From NCBI RefSeq assembly GCF_900112705.1, contig NZ_FOMR01000009.1, positions 1 through 64,000 of the forward strand: a DNA stretch of 64,000 nt, read 5' to 3'. The notes below the pieces were generated by a model. That model was not told the origin of the DNA, made no database searches, and saw nothing but the letters and a program-made list of their open reading frames with translations. The number at the start of each line of letters is the position of its first letter. The stretch's first letter is position 1. Shown in pieces: positions 1 to 8,677 of this stretch. The position numbers and the translations under genes were made by a program. This DNA comes from Lentibacillus persicus (GTDB lineage Bacteria > Bacillota > Bacilli > Bacillales > Amphibacillaceae).

Positions 1-57
1 GTTTATCTGCGGAAGATGGAGTTTATCTGCGGAAGATGGAGTTTATCTGCGGAAGAA
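1..57. repeat. 20-bp tandem repeat, 2.8 copies
   Basis: The unit GTTTATCTGCGGAAGATGGA occurs twice exactly and then partially, merging into the hairpin downstream of pdxK. The array may continue beyond the window edge. The complement has the form TCTTCCGCAGAT plus 8 bp, close in length and pattern to the TCTTCTGTTGAT units downstream of ddl near 38.2-38.4 kb, so both loci may carry the same minisatellite type in opposite orientation relative to the gene. Confidence 0.8.
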
Positions 58-86
58 GCCAGGGCCGAATTCGGCCTGGCTTCTTC
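52..86 (-). terminator. Hairpin downstream of pdxK
   Basis: A 14-bp GC-rich stem with one bulged G closes on a GAATTC centre just downstream of the pdxK stop. On the minus strand it lacks a good T-run, so termination efficiency is uncertain. Confidence 0.5.
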
Positions 87-100
87 CCGGCATCTATTAG

Positions 101-934
101 TTACTCAAGCTCGTCCACTTTTATCTTGTGTGCCTCACCTTTCATACGCTCGGCTGCATGATATGTCGGCCCTACCATCTCGGTATACGTAAAACCGTGT
201 TCAATAGCAGTTGTGACAAAGCTTTTAGCTAAGCGAACGGCTTCAGGCATCGCATATCCTTTTGTCATATAAGAAGCAATAGCAGCTGAATACGTGCAGC
301 CCGCTCCGCTCGTGTTTTCCGTATCAATCCTGGGCGCTTCGAACATGGTCAGTTTCGCCCCGTCATACAGCACGTCGACTGCCTCGCCCTTCAACCTGCC
401 GCCTTTGACCAGCACATACTGCGGGCCAAGTTCATGCAAATCAACTGCTGCCGCTTTCATATCTTCTACTGTTTTCAGCTCACGTCCATCCAACAGATAG
501 GATGCTTCTGGAACGTTTGGTGTAATTACATCCGCCAGCGGTACAAGCCGATTCTTCAACACATCGATCGCATCATCTGCGAGCAGCTTCGAATCCAGCT
601 TCCCAACCATTACCGGGTCAACAACTTTAATTTTCACACCTGACCCTTCAATCAGATCGGCTGCCTTTTCAATAATCGCTTTGGAAAAAAGCATCCCTGT
701 TTTCAAGGCGTCAGTGCCAACTTGTTTCATTGCTGTTGCAAATTGCGCTTCAATTGCTTCAATTGTTTGGACATGTACGTTTTTATCTGTTCCCGGATGG
801 CGGGCAACAATCGCGGTTACAACGCTCATTCCGTAAACGTCCAGTTCCTGAAATGTTTTCAGATCTGCTTGAATGCCTGCACTCCCGCCAGCTGCAGAAC
901 CGGCTATTGTGATAGCACGTGTTGGAAGTGTCAT
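101..934 (-). CDS. pdxK: Pyridoxine/pyridoxal kinase (PdxK, ThiD-like ribokinase fold)
   Basis: 277 aa. It phosphorylates B6 vitamers to pyridoxal 5'-phosphate in the salvage pathway; family members may also act on hydroxymethylpyrimidine. Visible features are the N-terminal ITIAGS...AGIQADLKTFQE substrate/Mg site, VVDPVMVGK near residue 105, VITPNVPEA near 137 and the C-terminal SGAGCTYSAA anion hole with catalytic Asp replaced in the usual DT.GAGCTF context by ENTSGAGC. Length and order match the Bacillus/Staphylococcus PdxK branch rather than true ThiD. A GAAAGGA ribosome site precedes the ATG. The DUF456 gene lies 21 bp upstream on the same strand. Confidence 0.85.
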   Translation of the reverse strand: MTLPTRAITIAGSAAGGSAGIQADLKTFQELDVYGMSVVTAIVARHPGTDKNVHVQTIEAIEAQFATAMKQVGTDALKTGMLFSKAIIEKAADLIEGSGVKIKVVDPVMVGKLDSKLLADDAIDVLKNRLVPLADVITPNVPEASYLLDGRELKTVEDMKAAAVDLHELGPQYVLVKGGRLKGEAVDVLYDGAKLTMFEAPRIDTENTSGAGCTYSAAIASYMTKGYAMPEAVRLAKSFVTTAIEHGFTYTEMVGPTYHAAERMKGEAHKIKVDELE

Positions 935-955
935 AATGCAACATCCTTTCTGCTG

Positions 956-1441
956 TTAAAATATGATAACTAAGAAAAACCATCCGATCATCGCCAATTG
1001 AATGACGACTTTTGCTGCAGCACCGCCTAAAAACCCGATTAACGATCCAAAAGAGGCTCTGACAGCTTCTTCAAATGTTTTTTCCTGCATTAATTCGATT
1101 AAAAACACCGCAACAAATGGAATAATCAGAATGCCAAATGGCGGCATGATAAATGAACCGATAATCACAGCAATAGCAGCACCGCGCTCGCCCCATTTAC
1201 TGCCACCATATTTTTTAACAAAATAGCTATTGGCAATGATATCCGCTACGATTAAAATAACCGTCAGTATCGCCATCGCCATCCAGAAAAACCAGGTAAG
1301 TTCTTCCTCATTAATAACAAAATGATATAGTAAAAAACCGACCCAAAGCACTAATGGTGAAGGGATAATCGGAAAAATGACACCTGCAAAGCTTGCAATG
1401 AATAATGCTATAATGATAACCCAAACGATAATATCGAGCAT
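956..1441 (-). CDS. DUF456 family membrane protein (YqgC-like)
   Basis: 161 aa integral membrane protein of unknown function with about four to five hydrophobic segments and Gly-rich turns (FGSLIGFLGGAAAK near the C-terminus), typical of DUF456. I chose the ATG at 1441-1439 because AAAGGTGGAGG lies 5 bp upstream; an in-frame GTG at 1453 lies inside that ribosome site. It is followed after 21 bp by pdxK, so the two may be cotranscribed. Confidence 0.75.
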   Translation of the reverse strand: MLDIIVWVIIIALFIASFAGVIFPIIPSPLVLWVGFLLYHFVINEEELTWFFWMAMAILTVILIVADIIANSYFVKKYGGSKWGERGAAIAVIIGSFIMPPFGILIIPFVAVFLIELMQEKTFEEAVRASFGSLIGFLGGAAAKVVIQLAMIGWFFLVIIF

Positions 1442-1472
1442 AGACGCCTCCACCTTTTGAAAAATCTTTAGA

Positions 1473-2099
1473 CTACAACTGTTTCTTACTGAACATACTA
1501 GATATCTTCGTTTCTTCCTTTTTATAAATACGTTTATAATTCTCCATATGTTTCAATATGCTCATAACTGATAATAACACAACAACCATCGTCGGCTCGA
1601 TTCCAAAGAATATATAAGTTGTTACCAGAAATGATACGTACATAAAAAGCACACCGACAACCAAATAATCCGTAGCGAATGTAAACAAAAGTAATATGGC
1701 AATCCCACTCAGCGCCATCTTCCAGTTAACAGCAAGCAGAACGCCAATTAATGAGGCAGTGCCTTTACCACCGCTGAAGTTCATTGTGACGGGGAAATTA
1801 TGTCCGATAATAATAAATAACGCATTAATGTATACCAGCAGTATTTGCGGTGACCCTGTAATACCCTGACTCTCCAATAGGTATAGTACAAGCAGAATGG
1901 ACAACGTTGCTTTAAAAATATCAATAAGTCCAACAATAATTCCAAATTTCCATCCCAAAAGAATCATTGTGTTCGAGGCTCCTGAATTTTTTACACCTGT
2001 ACTCTTAATATCCACGTTCTTATACTTGCCGACCAACTGCGAACCATGGAAACACCCGAATAGGTAGCCCACCAAGCTGACAAGCACGACAATTATCAT
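1473..2099 (-). CDS. PlsY-type acyl-phosphate:glycerol-3-phosphate acyltransferase
   Basis: 208 aa polytopic membrane protein. The PlsY family transfers acyl groups from acyl-phosphate to glycerol-3-phosphate, the first step of phospholipid synthesis. The family motifs are recognisable: GCFHGSQLVGKY (usually GSIP..Y..GK), DIKSTGVKNSGASNT (usually D.R..GSGN.GATN) near residue 31, and GHNFPVTMNFSGGKGTAS near 100. The first motifs depart from consensus, so this looks like the divergent second PlsY paralogue found in some Bacillaceae; acyltransferase activity is inferred from the family. It is divergent from the peptidase gene at 2222. Confidence 0.8.
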   Translation of the reverse strand: MIIVVLVSLVGYLFGCFHGSQLVGKYKNVDIKSTGVKNSGASNTMILLGWKFGIIVGLIDIFKATLSILLVLYLLESQGITGSPQILLVYINALFIIIGHNFPVTMNFSGGKGTASLIGVLLAVNWKMALSGIAILLLFTFATDYLVVGVLFMYVSFLVTTYIFFGIEPTMVVVLLSVMSILKHMENYKRIYKKEETKISSMFSKKQL

Positions 2100-2221
2100 A
2101 TTTCCCCCTCCCCTTTAGTTAATCTTATATTCAGACACCGGCAACTTCAAGACAATTATCGCCAAAGCCGACAGATGTTATAATCAAAATTACATAACAA
2201 CAATGAAGGGAAAAATCAATT

Positions 2222-2788
2222 TTGAAAGGCTTCCGCAAAGACATTACAGCATGGATTATCATTGTTTTAGCAGTTGCGGTAATTTTCTACCTCTACAACC
2301 ACTTACAAGCAAATCGCTATATCGACCATGGTGAAGATGAACCTATGCCCGAAGAACTTCATCCAATTGTAGAAGAAAAGACAGAAACACTAATCGAAAA
2401 AGCAAGCACGATTAATATCAATGTTGTCATTACCGACACAGTACGCACAAAGAAAGAACAACGTGAATTATATGAGCAAGGCCGCTCAGAAGGTGGGCAA
2501 GTTGTCACGCACGCCCGCGGCGGTGAGTCCTACCACAATTATGGACTCGCAATCGATTACGCATTACGCAACCACGATGGCGATATTATATGGGATACTA
2601 ATTATGACGGCAATAACAATGGAGAGTCAGACTGGTTTGAAGTCGCGGATATAGCAAAGGAGCTGGGCTTTAAATGGGGCGGCGACGGCAATTTCAAAGA
2701 TTATCCGCACCTGCAGATGGACTTTGGACTAAGCATAAACCAGCTCCAGCAAGGGCTCCGTCCTAAAAAAGAAGCGCCGGAAGAGTAA
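2222..2788 (+). CDS. cwlK: CwlK-type L-Ala-D-Glu peptidase, M15 family
   Basis: 188 aa. One N-terminal membrane anchor (about residues 8-26) is followed by a VanY/CwlK M15 metallopeptidase domain. Zinc site motifs are ESYHNYGLAIDYA near residue 102 and YPHLQMDFGL near 164, with the conserved DGNNNGESDW loop between. B. subtilis CwlK, which it resembles along its full length, cleaves L-alanyl-D-glutamate in peptidoglycan stem peptides. The start is a TTG preceded by GAAGGGAA. A role in wall turnover outside the membrane is inferred. Confidence 0.85.
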   Translation: MKGFRKDITAWIIIVLAVAVIFYLYNHLQANRYIDHGEDEPMPEELHPIVEEKTETLIEKASTININVVITDTVRTKKEQRELYEQGRSEGGQVVTHARGGESYHNYGLAIDYALRNHDGDIIWDTNYDGNNNGESDWFEVADIAKELGFKWGGDGNFKDYPHLQMDFGLSINQLQQGLRPKKEAPEE

Positions 2789-2889
2789 TTTTAATCATCT
2801 TGTTGCAAAAACGTTTTAACCGGTGATGTCAGATCACTCTACGTTTACAGGCAATAAAATTGCTTAACATAATCAAAATCAATATAATT

Positions 2890-2908
2890 AATTCAGTTAA
2901 TCTGAATT
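2890..2908. promoter_or_regulatory. Candidate MarR/MhqR-type operator
   Basis: A perfect inverted repeat AATTCAG-TTAAT-CTGAATT ends 24 bp before the dioxygenase start codon and just upstream of its ribosome site. B. subtilis homologues (mhqA, mhqO) are repressed by MarR-type MhqR, which binds inverted repeats at this kind of position. Assignment to a specific regulator is inference. Confidence 0.45.
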
Positions 2909-2932
2909 CAGTTATTTTAGGAGGTCATTTTG

Positions 2933-3910
2933 ATGGCATTAAAGGGTATCCACCATGTATCCGCTATTACAGCAAATGCAGCTGATAATTATTATTTTTA
3001 CACAGAAATTCTGGGTATGCGCCTCGTTAAAAAAACGATCAACCAGGACGACCCTTCCGTTTATCATTTGTTTTATGCAGATGAAATAGGCAATCCTGGT
3101 ACCGATCTGACATTTTTTGAGATCCCTCAGGCCGGAACGACTTATCCGGGTGTAAGTAGCATATCAGGTACCTCTCTGCGTGTTCCTGATGATGGGGCAC
3201 TGACCTATTGGGAAGAGCGTCTGACTGAACATGGCATCGACCATGACGGCATTACGAACCAGGGTGATCGGCACGTCCTTCATTTCCGCGACCCCGAAAA
3301 CCAGCAATTAACCCTTACTTCAGATGAATCAAACACTGGCGTAGCAGGCGGTAAGGTATGGAAGAACAGCAGTGTACCAAGTGATAAAGGCATCATTGGG
3401 CTCGGCCCTGTAAAACTGACCGTACAAAATCCAGAACCAACGATTAACGTACTGACCAAAACCCTGACATTTCAGCAAACCGGCAGTTACCCTTCTCCTG
3501 TTGCCGGAGAGGAAGAGATACGCGTATTTGCTACCGGCGAGGGCGGCACCGGTGCAGAAGTTCACTTGGAAGTTCGCAGTGATCTTCCCCGGGAGCGCCC
3601 GGGCCGGGGAAGTGTCCACCATGTTGCTTTTCGTGTTAATGATGAAGATGAATTAGCTGAATGGAAAAATTTATTGCAAGAACAACGCCTTCCCAATTCA
3701 GGATTGGTTGACCGTTTTTACTTTAAATCACTCTATTTCAGAGAACCGAACGGTATATTGTTTGAACTGGCGACCGACGGACCCGGTTTTACAACAGATG
3801 AACATCCCGAGCACCTTGGTGAGTCACTCGCCCTCCCACCACGTTTTGAAAGTAAACGAAAAGAAATCGAAGCAAATTTAGCTCCACTGGACACTACAAA
3901 ACCGCACTGA
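2933..3910 (+). CDS. Ring-cleaving (extradiol) dioxygenase, MhqA/MhqO-like VOC protein
   Basis: 325 aa with two vicinal-oxygen-chelate modules. Metal-ligand motifs IHHVSAIT (residues 6-13) and VHHVAFRV (near 228), plus the acidic ligand in FREPNGILFELATD near 273, are visible. Related Bacillus proteins are hydroquinone/catechol-type dioxygenases induced by quinone stress. The ATG at 2933 is favoured because TAGGAGGT lies 7 bp upstream; a TTG one codon earlier is less well spaced. The gene stands alone with its own terminator, and its upstream palindrome suggests repressor control. Confidence 0.8.
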   Translation: MALKGIHHVSAITANAADNYYFYTEILGMRLVKKTINQDDPSVYHLFYADEIGNPGTDLTFFEIPQAGTTYPGVSSISGTSLRVPDDGALTYWEERLTEHGIDHDGITNQGDRHVLHFRDPENQQLTLTSDESNTGVAGGKVWKNSSVPSDKGIIGLGPVKLTVQNPEPTINVLTKTLTFQQTGSYPSPVAGEEEIRVFATGEGGTGAEVHLEVRSDLPRERPGRGSVHHVAFRVNDEDELAEWKNLLQEQRLPNSGLVDRFYFKSLYFREPNGILFELATDGPGFTTDEHPEHLGESLALPPRFESKRKEIEANLAPLDTTKPH

Positions 3911-3926
3911 TTTGTGCGGTTTTAAT
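3898..3926 (+). terminator. Rho-independent terminator of the dioxygenase gene
   Basis: A perfect 10-bp stem (AAAACCGCAC with GTGCGGTTTT) with a 6-nt loop overlaps the stop codon and ends in T-rich sequence. Confidence 0.8.
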
Positions 3927-4430
3927 TTCATATCCTTCACGAAATTAGAGAAGAGACAGGGCACGCAAGACAGATGTCCTATATCAGTGCTTAAAAAATG
4001 CTGATTTCTGGTAAATAAACAATAATTTTTATTTGAATTTTCAGTAATAATTGTCAATTTTAAGCATATAAAAGAAATACAGGCAATTCCAAAGCATATC
4101 ATGGCATATAGGAGCTTTATCGAATTCACATTAAAATACAACGATATATTTCAAATTATCAAAAAATATAACGTTTGAATGAAAGGACAATACCCTATAA
4201 TATTAAAATATATCTTTTTTTCAAGGCTTTTCCCCACCTTCTGTTGTTCACTATCTAGTAAAAAAGTAGTGCATCTGGTAAGCGCTTTAATACTTGGTAG
4301 TCGGACACAGTAATTACTTATACCTTATTTTTAATAAGGAGACAGGAAAAAGAAACAGGTAAAACGGCTTTTGCCCGTTAGTGGCATGAGATCGATTTTA
4401 CACAAAAAAATTTGGGAGGTCATTTAGGAG
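3927..4430. other. 504-bp AT-rich non-coding region before ehuB
   Basis: No convincing gene is present. A possible promoter is TTGAAT (4175-4180) with TATAAT (4196-4201), but the spacing is only 15 bp. A small hairpin CCTTATT-TTT-AATAAGG lies at 4323-4339. If transcription starts near 4208, ehuB would have an untranslated leader of about 220 nt; I recognise no known riboswitch in it. Confidence 0.4.
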
Positions 4431-5381
4431 ATGAAAAAACTATTAGCGGCTTCAATCTTCGGTATTCTTATTCTATTTCTCGCTGCTTGCGGCGGTGGCT
4501 CTGACGATGCCAGCGGAAGCGAAGATGGAAGTAACGGAGACAGCGGGAGTGAAAGTGAAAGCGCCAGTGAAAGCGAAGGCGAATCCGGCGGGGACTCAAG
4601 ACTTGCTGAAATTCAGGAGTCGGGAACTGTAACAATCGGATTTGCTAACGAAGAACCATACGGCTACCAGGAAGACAGGGAATTGAAAGGCGCTGCAGTT
4701 GATATCGCTGAAGCAGTTTTCGCTGAACTGGGTGTCGATAATATTGAAAGTCAGCTGTCCGATTTTGGTCAGTTAATCCCAGGCCTTAACGCAGGGAAAT
4801 TTGATGTCATTACAGCCGGGATGGCGATAAACGAAGACCGTTGTCAAAACGTTGACTTTGGTGAACCGGAAATGACATATGGGGAAGGTCTGATTGTTCA
4901 GAAAGGCAACCCGAAGGATCTGCATAGTTACGCAGATATTGCTGAAAAAGACGCAACAGTATCAATTATGTCCGGTGCAACAGAAATTGAGTTCGTTCAG
5001 CAGGAAGGTGTTAGTGAAGATCAGATTCAAGAAGCCGGAGATATTCCTGCAACGTTCTCCGCAGTTGAATCAGGACGTGCCGATGCGACAACAGGCACCG
5101 AAATGACGATTAAAATGGCGTTGGAATCTGCCGGTAACGATCAGCTTGAATTTGTGGAGGACTTTGAGCAGCCTGACATTGAAGGTATTCCAAGTTATGG
5201 TGCCGCAGCATTCCACCCTGATAACGACGAACTGCGTGAAGCGTATAACGAAGAGTTGCAAAAACTGATTGATGACGGAACAGTTGCTGAACTGCTTGAA
5301 CAAAACGGATTCAGTGCAGAAGGCAATGCGCCGCCTGAAGATTTAACAACTGAACAGATTTGTAACGGCGAAGCATGGTAA
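4431..5381 (+). CDS. ehuB: Ectoine/hydroxyectoine ABC transporter substrate-binding lipoprotein EhuB
   Basis: 316 aa. A lipoprotein signal ends at LAAC (Cys20). It is followed by an acidic Ser/Gly/Glu linker of about 35 residues (21-56) and a family-3 solute-binding domain beginning TVTIGFANEEPYGY. The AGMAINEDRC, QKGNPKDLHSYADI and C-terminal EQICNGEAW segments match EhuB proteins rather than generic polar amino acid binders. It captures ectoines outside the membrane for EhuCDA. The ribosome site is GGGAGG-type and close. The extended acidic linker suits a high-salt environment. The hairpin after it probably raises its level over the permeases. Confidence 0.88.
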   Translation: MKKLLAASIFGILILFLAACGGGSDDASGSEDGSNGDSGSESESASESEGESGGDSRLAEIQESGTVTIGFANEEPYGYQEDRELKGAAVDIAEAVFAELGVDNIESQLSDFGQLIPGLNAGKFDVITAGMAINEDRCQNVDFGEPEMTYGEGLIVQKGNPKDLHSYADIAEKDATVSIMSGATEIEFVQQEGVSEDQIQEAGDIPATFSAVESGRADATTGTEMTIKMALESAGNDQLEFVEDFEQPDIEGIPSYGAAAFHPDNDELREAYNEELQKLIDDGTVAELLEQNGFSAEGNAPPEDLTTEQICNGEAW

Positions 5382-5423
5382 ACAACTAAGAAAGCAAGTA
5401 AGGAATAAGCATGACACGACTCC

Positions 5424-5467
5424 ATAGGGTCCGGCTCCCTCACCCAGGGGGTCCGGCCCTATTCTTT
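5424..5467 (+). terminator. Intra-operon hairpin between ehuB and ehuC
   Basis: An imperfect GC-rich stem pairs ATAGGG at 5424-5429 and CCGG at 5431-5434 with CCGG at 5453-5456 and CCCTAT at 5457-5462, followed by TTCTTTT. It probably causes partial termination or 3'-end protection after the binding-protein gene. Confidence 0.65.
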
Positions 5468-5495
5468 TGCCGGGAATCCATTTCTATTTAAAGGA

Positions 5496-6164
5496 GTGAT
5501 AATCATTAGTGCAATAGCTGAGATTTTTCCAGTACTGATGCAAGGTTTGCGCATTACTATAGAAGTATTGATTGGCTCCATTATCCTTGGCTATTTAATG
5601 GCTTTTATTGCCGGGTTTTGCCGACTTTCCAAAAACCCGATTATTAAATACTTAACTATTTTTTACGTTGAAGTCTTCCGCGGGACTTCATTAATCGTCC
5701 AGCTGTTCTGGCTGTACTATGCGCTGCCTATATTATTTGGAATTGATTTGGGAAGCGACTACATGGCAGGTGTTTTGGCGATCGCCTTAAACTATGGTGC
5801 TTATATGTCCGAAATCGTACGCGGATCGATCTTATCTGTGGCCAAGGGGCAAACAGAAGCAGCAACAGCACTTAATATGTCAAGTTTTCAGCGGATGCGG
5901 CTCGTCATTTTTCCTCAAGCCGTCCGTATGATGCTTCCGGAATTTGGTAACTACCTTATTCAAATGTTGAAAGCAACATCGCTTGTATCGCTAATCGGTA
6001 TGAACGATATCTTATATTACGGTGACATCCTGAGAAGCAGCAATCTTTCCCAAGCGCCGACAGTTTATTTCTTAGTGCTTATATTCTATTTCATTATGGC
6101 CCTGCCATTAATATGGCTGACCAAAAAAATGGAAGCAGCATCGAAGAAAGGAGTGGCTAGTTAA
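5496..6164 (+). CDS. ehuC: Ectoine/hydroxyectoine ABC transporter permease EhuC
   Basis: 222 aa as drawn. HisM/GlnP-type permease with about five membrane segments and the ATPase-docking EAA loop (GQTEAATALNMSSFQRMRLVIFPQA, around residues 116-140). It forms the membrane channel with EhuD. The start is problematic: the GTG at 5496 overlaps the AAAGGAG ribosome site at 5490-5496. The codon best spaced from that site is ATT at 5505 (8 nt gap), which would give about 219 aa. The stop overlaps the ehuD start. Confidence 0.85.
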   Translation: MIIISAIAEIFPVLMQGLRITIEVLIGSIILGYLMAFIAGFCRLSKNPIIKYLTIFYVEVFRGTSLIVQLFWLYYALPILFGIDLGSDYMAGVLAIALNYGAYMSEIVRGSILSVAKGQTEAATALNMSSFQRMRLVIFPQAVRMMLPEFGNYLIQMLKATSLVSLIGMNDILYYGDILRSSNLSQAPTVYFLVLIFYFIMALPLIWLTKKMEAASKKGVAS

Positions 6165-6901
6165 TGAATAATAACAGTAACTGGCAATGGGATACATTCT
6201 TTGATGCCTTCCCTGTTGTATTGGAAGGCCTTGGAATAACATTAGGTCTTACAATCGCCACATATTTATTCGCACTTATTTTCGGTTTTGTATGGACACT
6301 TTTCAGCGCTATCCGAATCAAACCGATACGCTGGCTGCTCCGTTGGGTTATGGAATTCATTCGATCGACTCCGCCGCTTGTGCAGTTATTTTTCATCTTC
6401 TATGCGTGGCCAATGGTCCCTGTCGTCGGCTTTGCTCTGGACCCGTTCTCGAGTGCCATTCTTGGTCTTGGTATACACTTCAGTACTTATATCGGTGAAG
6501 TATATCGTTCAGGCATTGAATCTGTCGACAACGGCCAATGGGAAGCAGCCCGGGCGCTCAATTTTTCAACCGGGGACAAATGGATGCGGATTATCTTACC
6601 GCAAGCCATTCCGCCGACCATTCCAATGCTTGGAAACTATTTAATTATTATGTTTAAAGAAATTCCGCTGGCATCGACAATCGGTGTGGCCGGCATCCTG
6701 AACCTTGCTAACTCTTATGGTTCGGCTAACTTCAGATACCTTGAGCCATTAACAATTGTGGCCATCTTATTCCTTGTACTTAGTTATCCGTCTGCTATAT
6801 TGATTAATCGCTTGGAGCGGAAAGTGAATCGCCGTTTTGATAAAAAAGAAACCAGCGGCAGCAAACCAATTAAAGAAGAGAAGGAAGGAGCTGCATCATA
6901 A
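6164..6901 (+). CDS. ehuD: Ectoine/hydroxyectoine ABC transporter permease EhuD
   Basis: 245 aa. Second permease subunit, with N-terminal membrane segments, the conserved [16 protein letters not shown] segment near residue 68 and the EAA loop ([24 protein letters not shown], around 126-149). The hydrophilic C-terminal tail is Lys/Glu-rich. Start and stop each overlap the neighbouring genes by 1 nt (TAATG), indicating translational coupling within ehuCDA. Confidence 0.87.
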   Translation: MNNNSNWQWDTFFDAFPVVLEGLGITLGLTIATYLFALIFGFVWTLFSAIRIKPIRWLLRWVMEFIRSTPPLVQLFFIFYAWPMVPVVGFALDPFSSAILGLGIHFSTYIGEVYRSGIESVDNGQWEAARALNFSTGDKWMRIILPQAIPPTIPMLGNYLIIMFKEIPLASTIGVAGILNLANSYGSANFRYLEPLTIVAILFLVLSYPSAILINRLERKVNRRFDKKETSGSKPIKEEKEGAAS

Positions 6902-7671
6902 TGACTGAAGCAATCGTAAGTTATAAAGATGTGCATAAATCTTTTGGTGATACTGAGGTGTTGACAGGTATCGACCTTGATATCAAACCAGCGGAAAAGG
7001 TGGCAGTCATTGGTCCAAGTGGCTCTGGTAAAACCACCATTATCCGTATGCTTATGACACTTGAAGAACCGACATCCGGTGATATCATTGTTGACGGCAA
7101 AAATTTATGGCATATGGAAAAGAATGGTCAACTTGTTCCGGCTAATGAAAAACATTTGCGGCAGGTGCGCGGCGATATTGGAATGGTTTTCCAGCATTTC
7201 AACTTGTTCCCGCACATGACGATACTTGATAACTGTATGTCAGCCCCGATTCACGTTCAGAAGGTAAGCAAGAAAGAAGCCAAAGAGCGATCGATTGAAA
7301 TGCTGGAAAAAGTGGGACTCGGTGATAAGCTCGATAACTACCCAAACCAGCTTTCCGGCGGACAGAAGCAGCGTGTTGCCATGGCACGTGCGCTTGTCAT
7401 GCGGCCAAAAGTGATGTTGTTTGATGAGGTGACCTCGGCACTTGACCCTGAACTCGTTGGTGAAGTACTGGAGGTTATCCGTGATATTGCTCAAGAAGGT
7501 GAAATGGCTATGGTGCTTGTAACGCACGAAATGGAATTCGCACGTGACATTGCTGATCGGGTATTATTCCTTGATAATGGCGTCATTGCTGAAGAAGGAC
7601 CGCCTGAAGATGTGTTGGAAAACTCGACGAATGAACGCCTTCAGAGCTTCCTCCATCGTTTCAGAGCCTGA
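6901..7671 (+). CDS. ehuA: Ectoine/hydroxyectoine ABC transporter ATP-binding protein EhuA
   Basis: 256 aa. A complete ABC ATPase with Walker [10 protein letters not shown] near residue 38, a Q-loop at [13 protein letters not shown], signature LSGGQKQR near 155, Walker [14 protein letters not shown] and switch His in LVTHEME. It powers uptake through EhuCD. It is the last gene of the operon and is followed by a strong bidirectional terminator shared with murB. Confidence 0.88.
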   Translation: MTEAIVSYKDVHKSFGDTEVLTGIDLDIKPAEKVAVIGPSGSGKTTIIRMLMTLEEPTSGDIIVDGKNLWHMEKNGQLVPANEKHLRQVRGDIGMVFQHFNLFPHMTILDNCMSAPIHVQKVSKKEAKERSIEMLEKVGLGDKLDNYPNQLSGGQKQRVAMARALVMRPKVMLFDEVTSALDPELVGEVLEVIRDIAQEGEMAMVLVTHEMEFARDIADRVLFLDNGVIAEEGPPEDVLENSTNERLQSFLHRFRA

Positions 7672-7696
7672 TACTGGAAGCGTATGGTAAACAATT

Positions 7697-7736
7697 AAAA
7701 ATCCGGCCCGTCTTAGCTAAGACGGGCCGGATTTTT
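7697..7736. terminator. Bidirectional terminator between ehuA and murB
   Basis: A 40-bp perfect palindrome with GC core ATCCGGCCCGTCTTAG, flanked by five A and five T. It serves the convergent ehuA and murB transcripts. Confidence 0.92.
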
Positions 7737-7741
7737 AATGC

Positions 7742-8677
7742 TTATTGGCTATCCTGTTGCTTCTCTCCAATAATTTTCACTTCACGTTCAAGGGCGACAC
7801 CGAACTTCTCCTTCACTGTATCCTGAACATATCGAATCAAATTAATATATTCCGTTGCTGAAGCACCATTAAAATTAATGATAAAACCTGCATGCTTCAA
7901 AGATACCTGTGCGCCACCTATTTGTTTGCCCTGCAGGTCACTGTCCTGAATCAGCTTCCCGGCAAAATAGCCGGGCGGACGCTTAAAGACACTCCCGCAG
8001 GATGGATACTCCAGCGGCTGCTTGGACTCACGTTTAAATGTCAGATCATCCATTATAGCTTTAATATCCTCATATACGCCTTCTTTTAAGGTAAACGTGG
8101 CTTCCAGCACAATGTAGCCTTTATCCGGAATGTTGCTGGACCGATATTCCAAATCAAGTTCTTCAGCCGGCAATGTAAGAAGATTGCCTTCACTATCCAC
8201 CACTTTCGCACTTTCAAGTACGTCCTTAATCTCGCCGCCATAAGCTCCTGCATTCATAAACAAGGCGCCCCCGACTGACCCAGGGATTCCACAGGCAAAT
8301 TCAAGACCTGACAGTGAACGGGACAGAGCTTTTTGTGAAACATCAATAATCCGGGCACCACTTTGCGCTACAAGCTGAGTGCCCTTTATACTGACTGCTG
8401 CGAGCTTGCCCAGGTTCATCACAATTCCTCGTATGCCCCCATCGCGTATAATCAGATTTGATCCATTACCGAGTAACGTAAACGGAATATTATCGTTCAG
8501 TGATAGTCTGACGATTTCCTGTACTTGTTCATATGTTTCAGGCGTTACATAAAAATCAGCTTTGCCGCCCAGGCGCGTATACGTATGATCTTCCAAACAT
8601 TCATCAGACAGTACATTATCCGCTGAGGTAATGGCTGTCAGTTTTTCATAAGTGCTGAAACTGCTTACCACAAACAT
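7742..8677 (-). CDS. murB: UDP-N-acetylenolpyruvoylglucosamine reductase MurB
   Basis: 311 aa. A cytoplasmic FAD enzyme that reduces UDP-GlcNAc-enolpyruvate to UDP-MurNAc. FAD-binding motifs TLLGNGSNLIIRDGGIRG and GIPGSVGGALFMNAGAYGGE and the catalytic YPSCGSVFKRP segment are present; the last marks the short (type IIb) MurB of Gram-positives. The start overlaps the stop of the upstream hydrolase gene. ATG at 8677 is drawn, but a GTG two codons on has better spacing from AAAGGA, so the N-terminus may be shorter by two residues. Confidence 0.9.
   Translation of the reverse strand: MFVVSSFSTYEKLTAITSADNVLSDECLEDHTYTRLGGKADFYVTPETYEQVQEIVRLSLNDNIPFTLLGNGSNLIIRDGGIRGIVMNLGKLAAVSIKGTQLVAQSGARIIDVSQKALSRSLSGLEFACGIPGSVGGALFMNAGAYGGEIKDVLESAKVVDSEGNLLTLPAEELDLEYRSSNIPDKGYIVLEATFTLKEGVYEDIKAIMDDLTFKRESKQPLEYPSCGSVFKRPPGYFAGKLIQDSDLQGKQIGGAQVSLKHAGFIINFNGASATEYINLIRYVQDTVKEKFGVALEREVKIIGEKQQDSQ

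Noticed and set aside
4277-4290. Possible catabolite response element GGTAAGCGCTTTAA upstream of ehuB
   Set aside because: It has the AAGCGCTT core but misses conserved outer positions, so it is too weak to report as a site.
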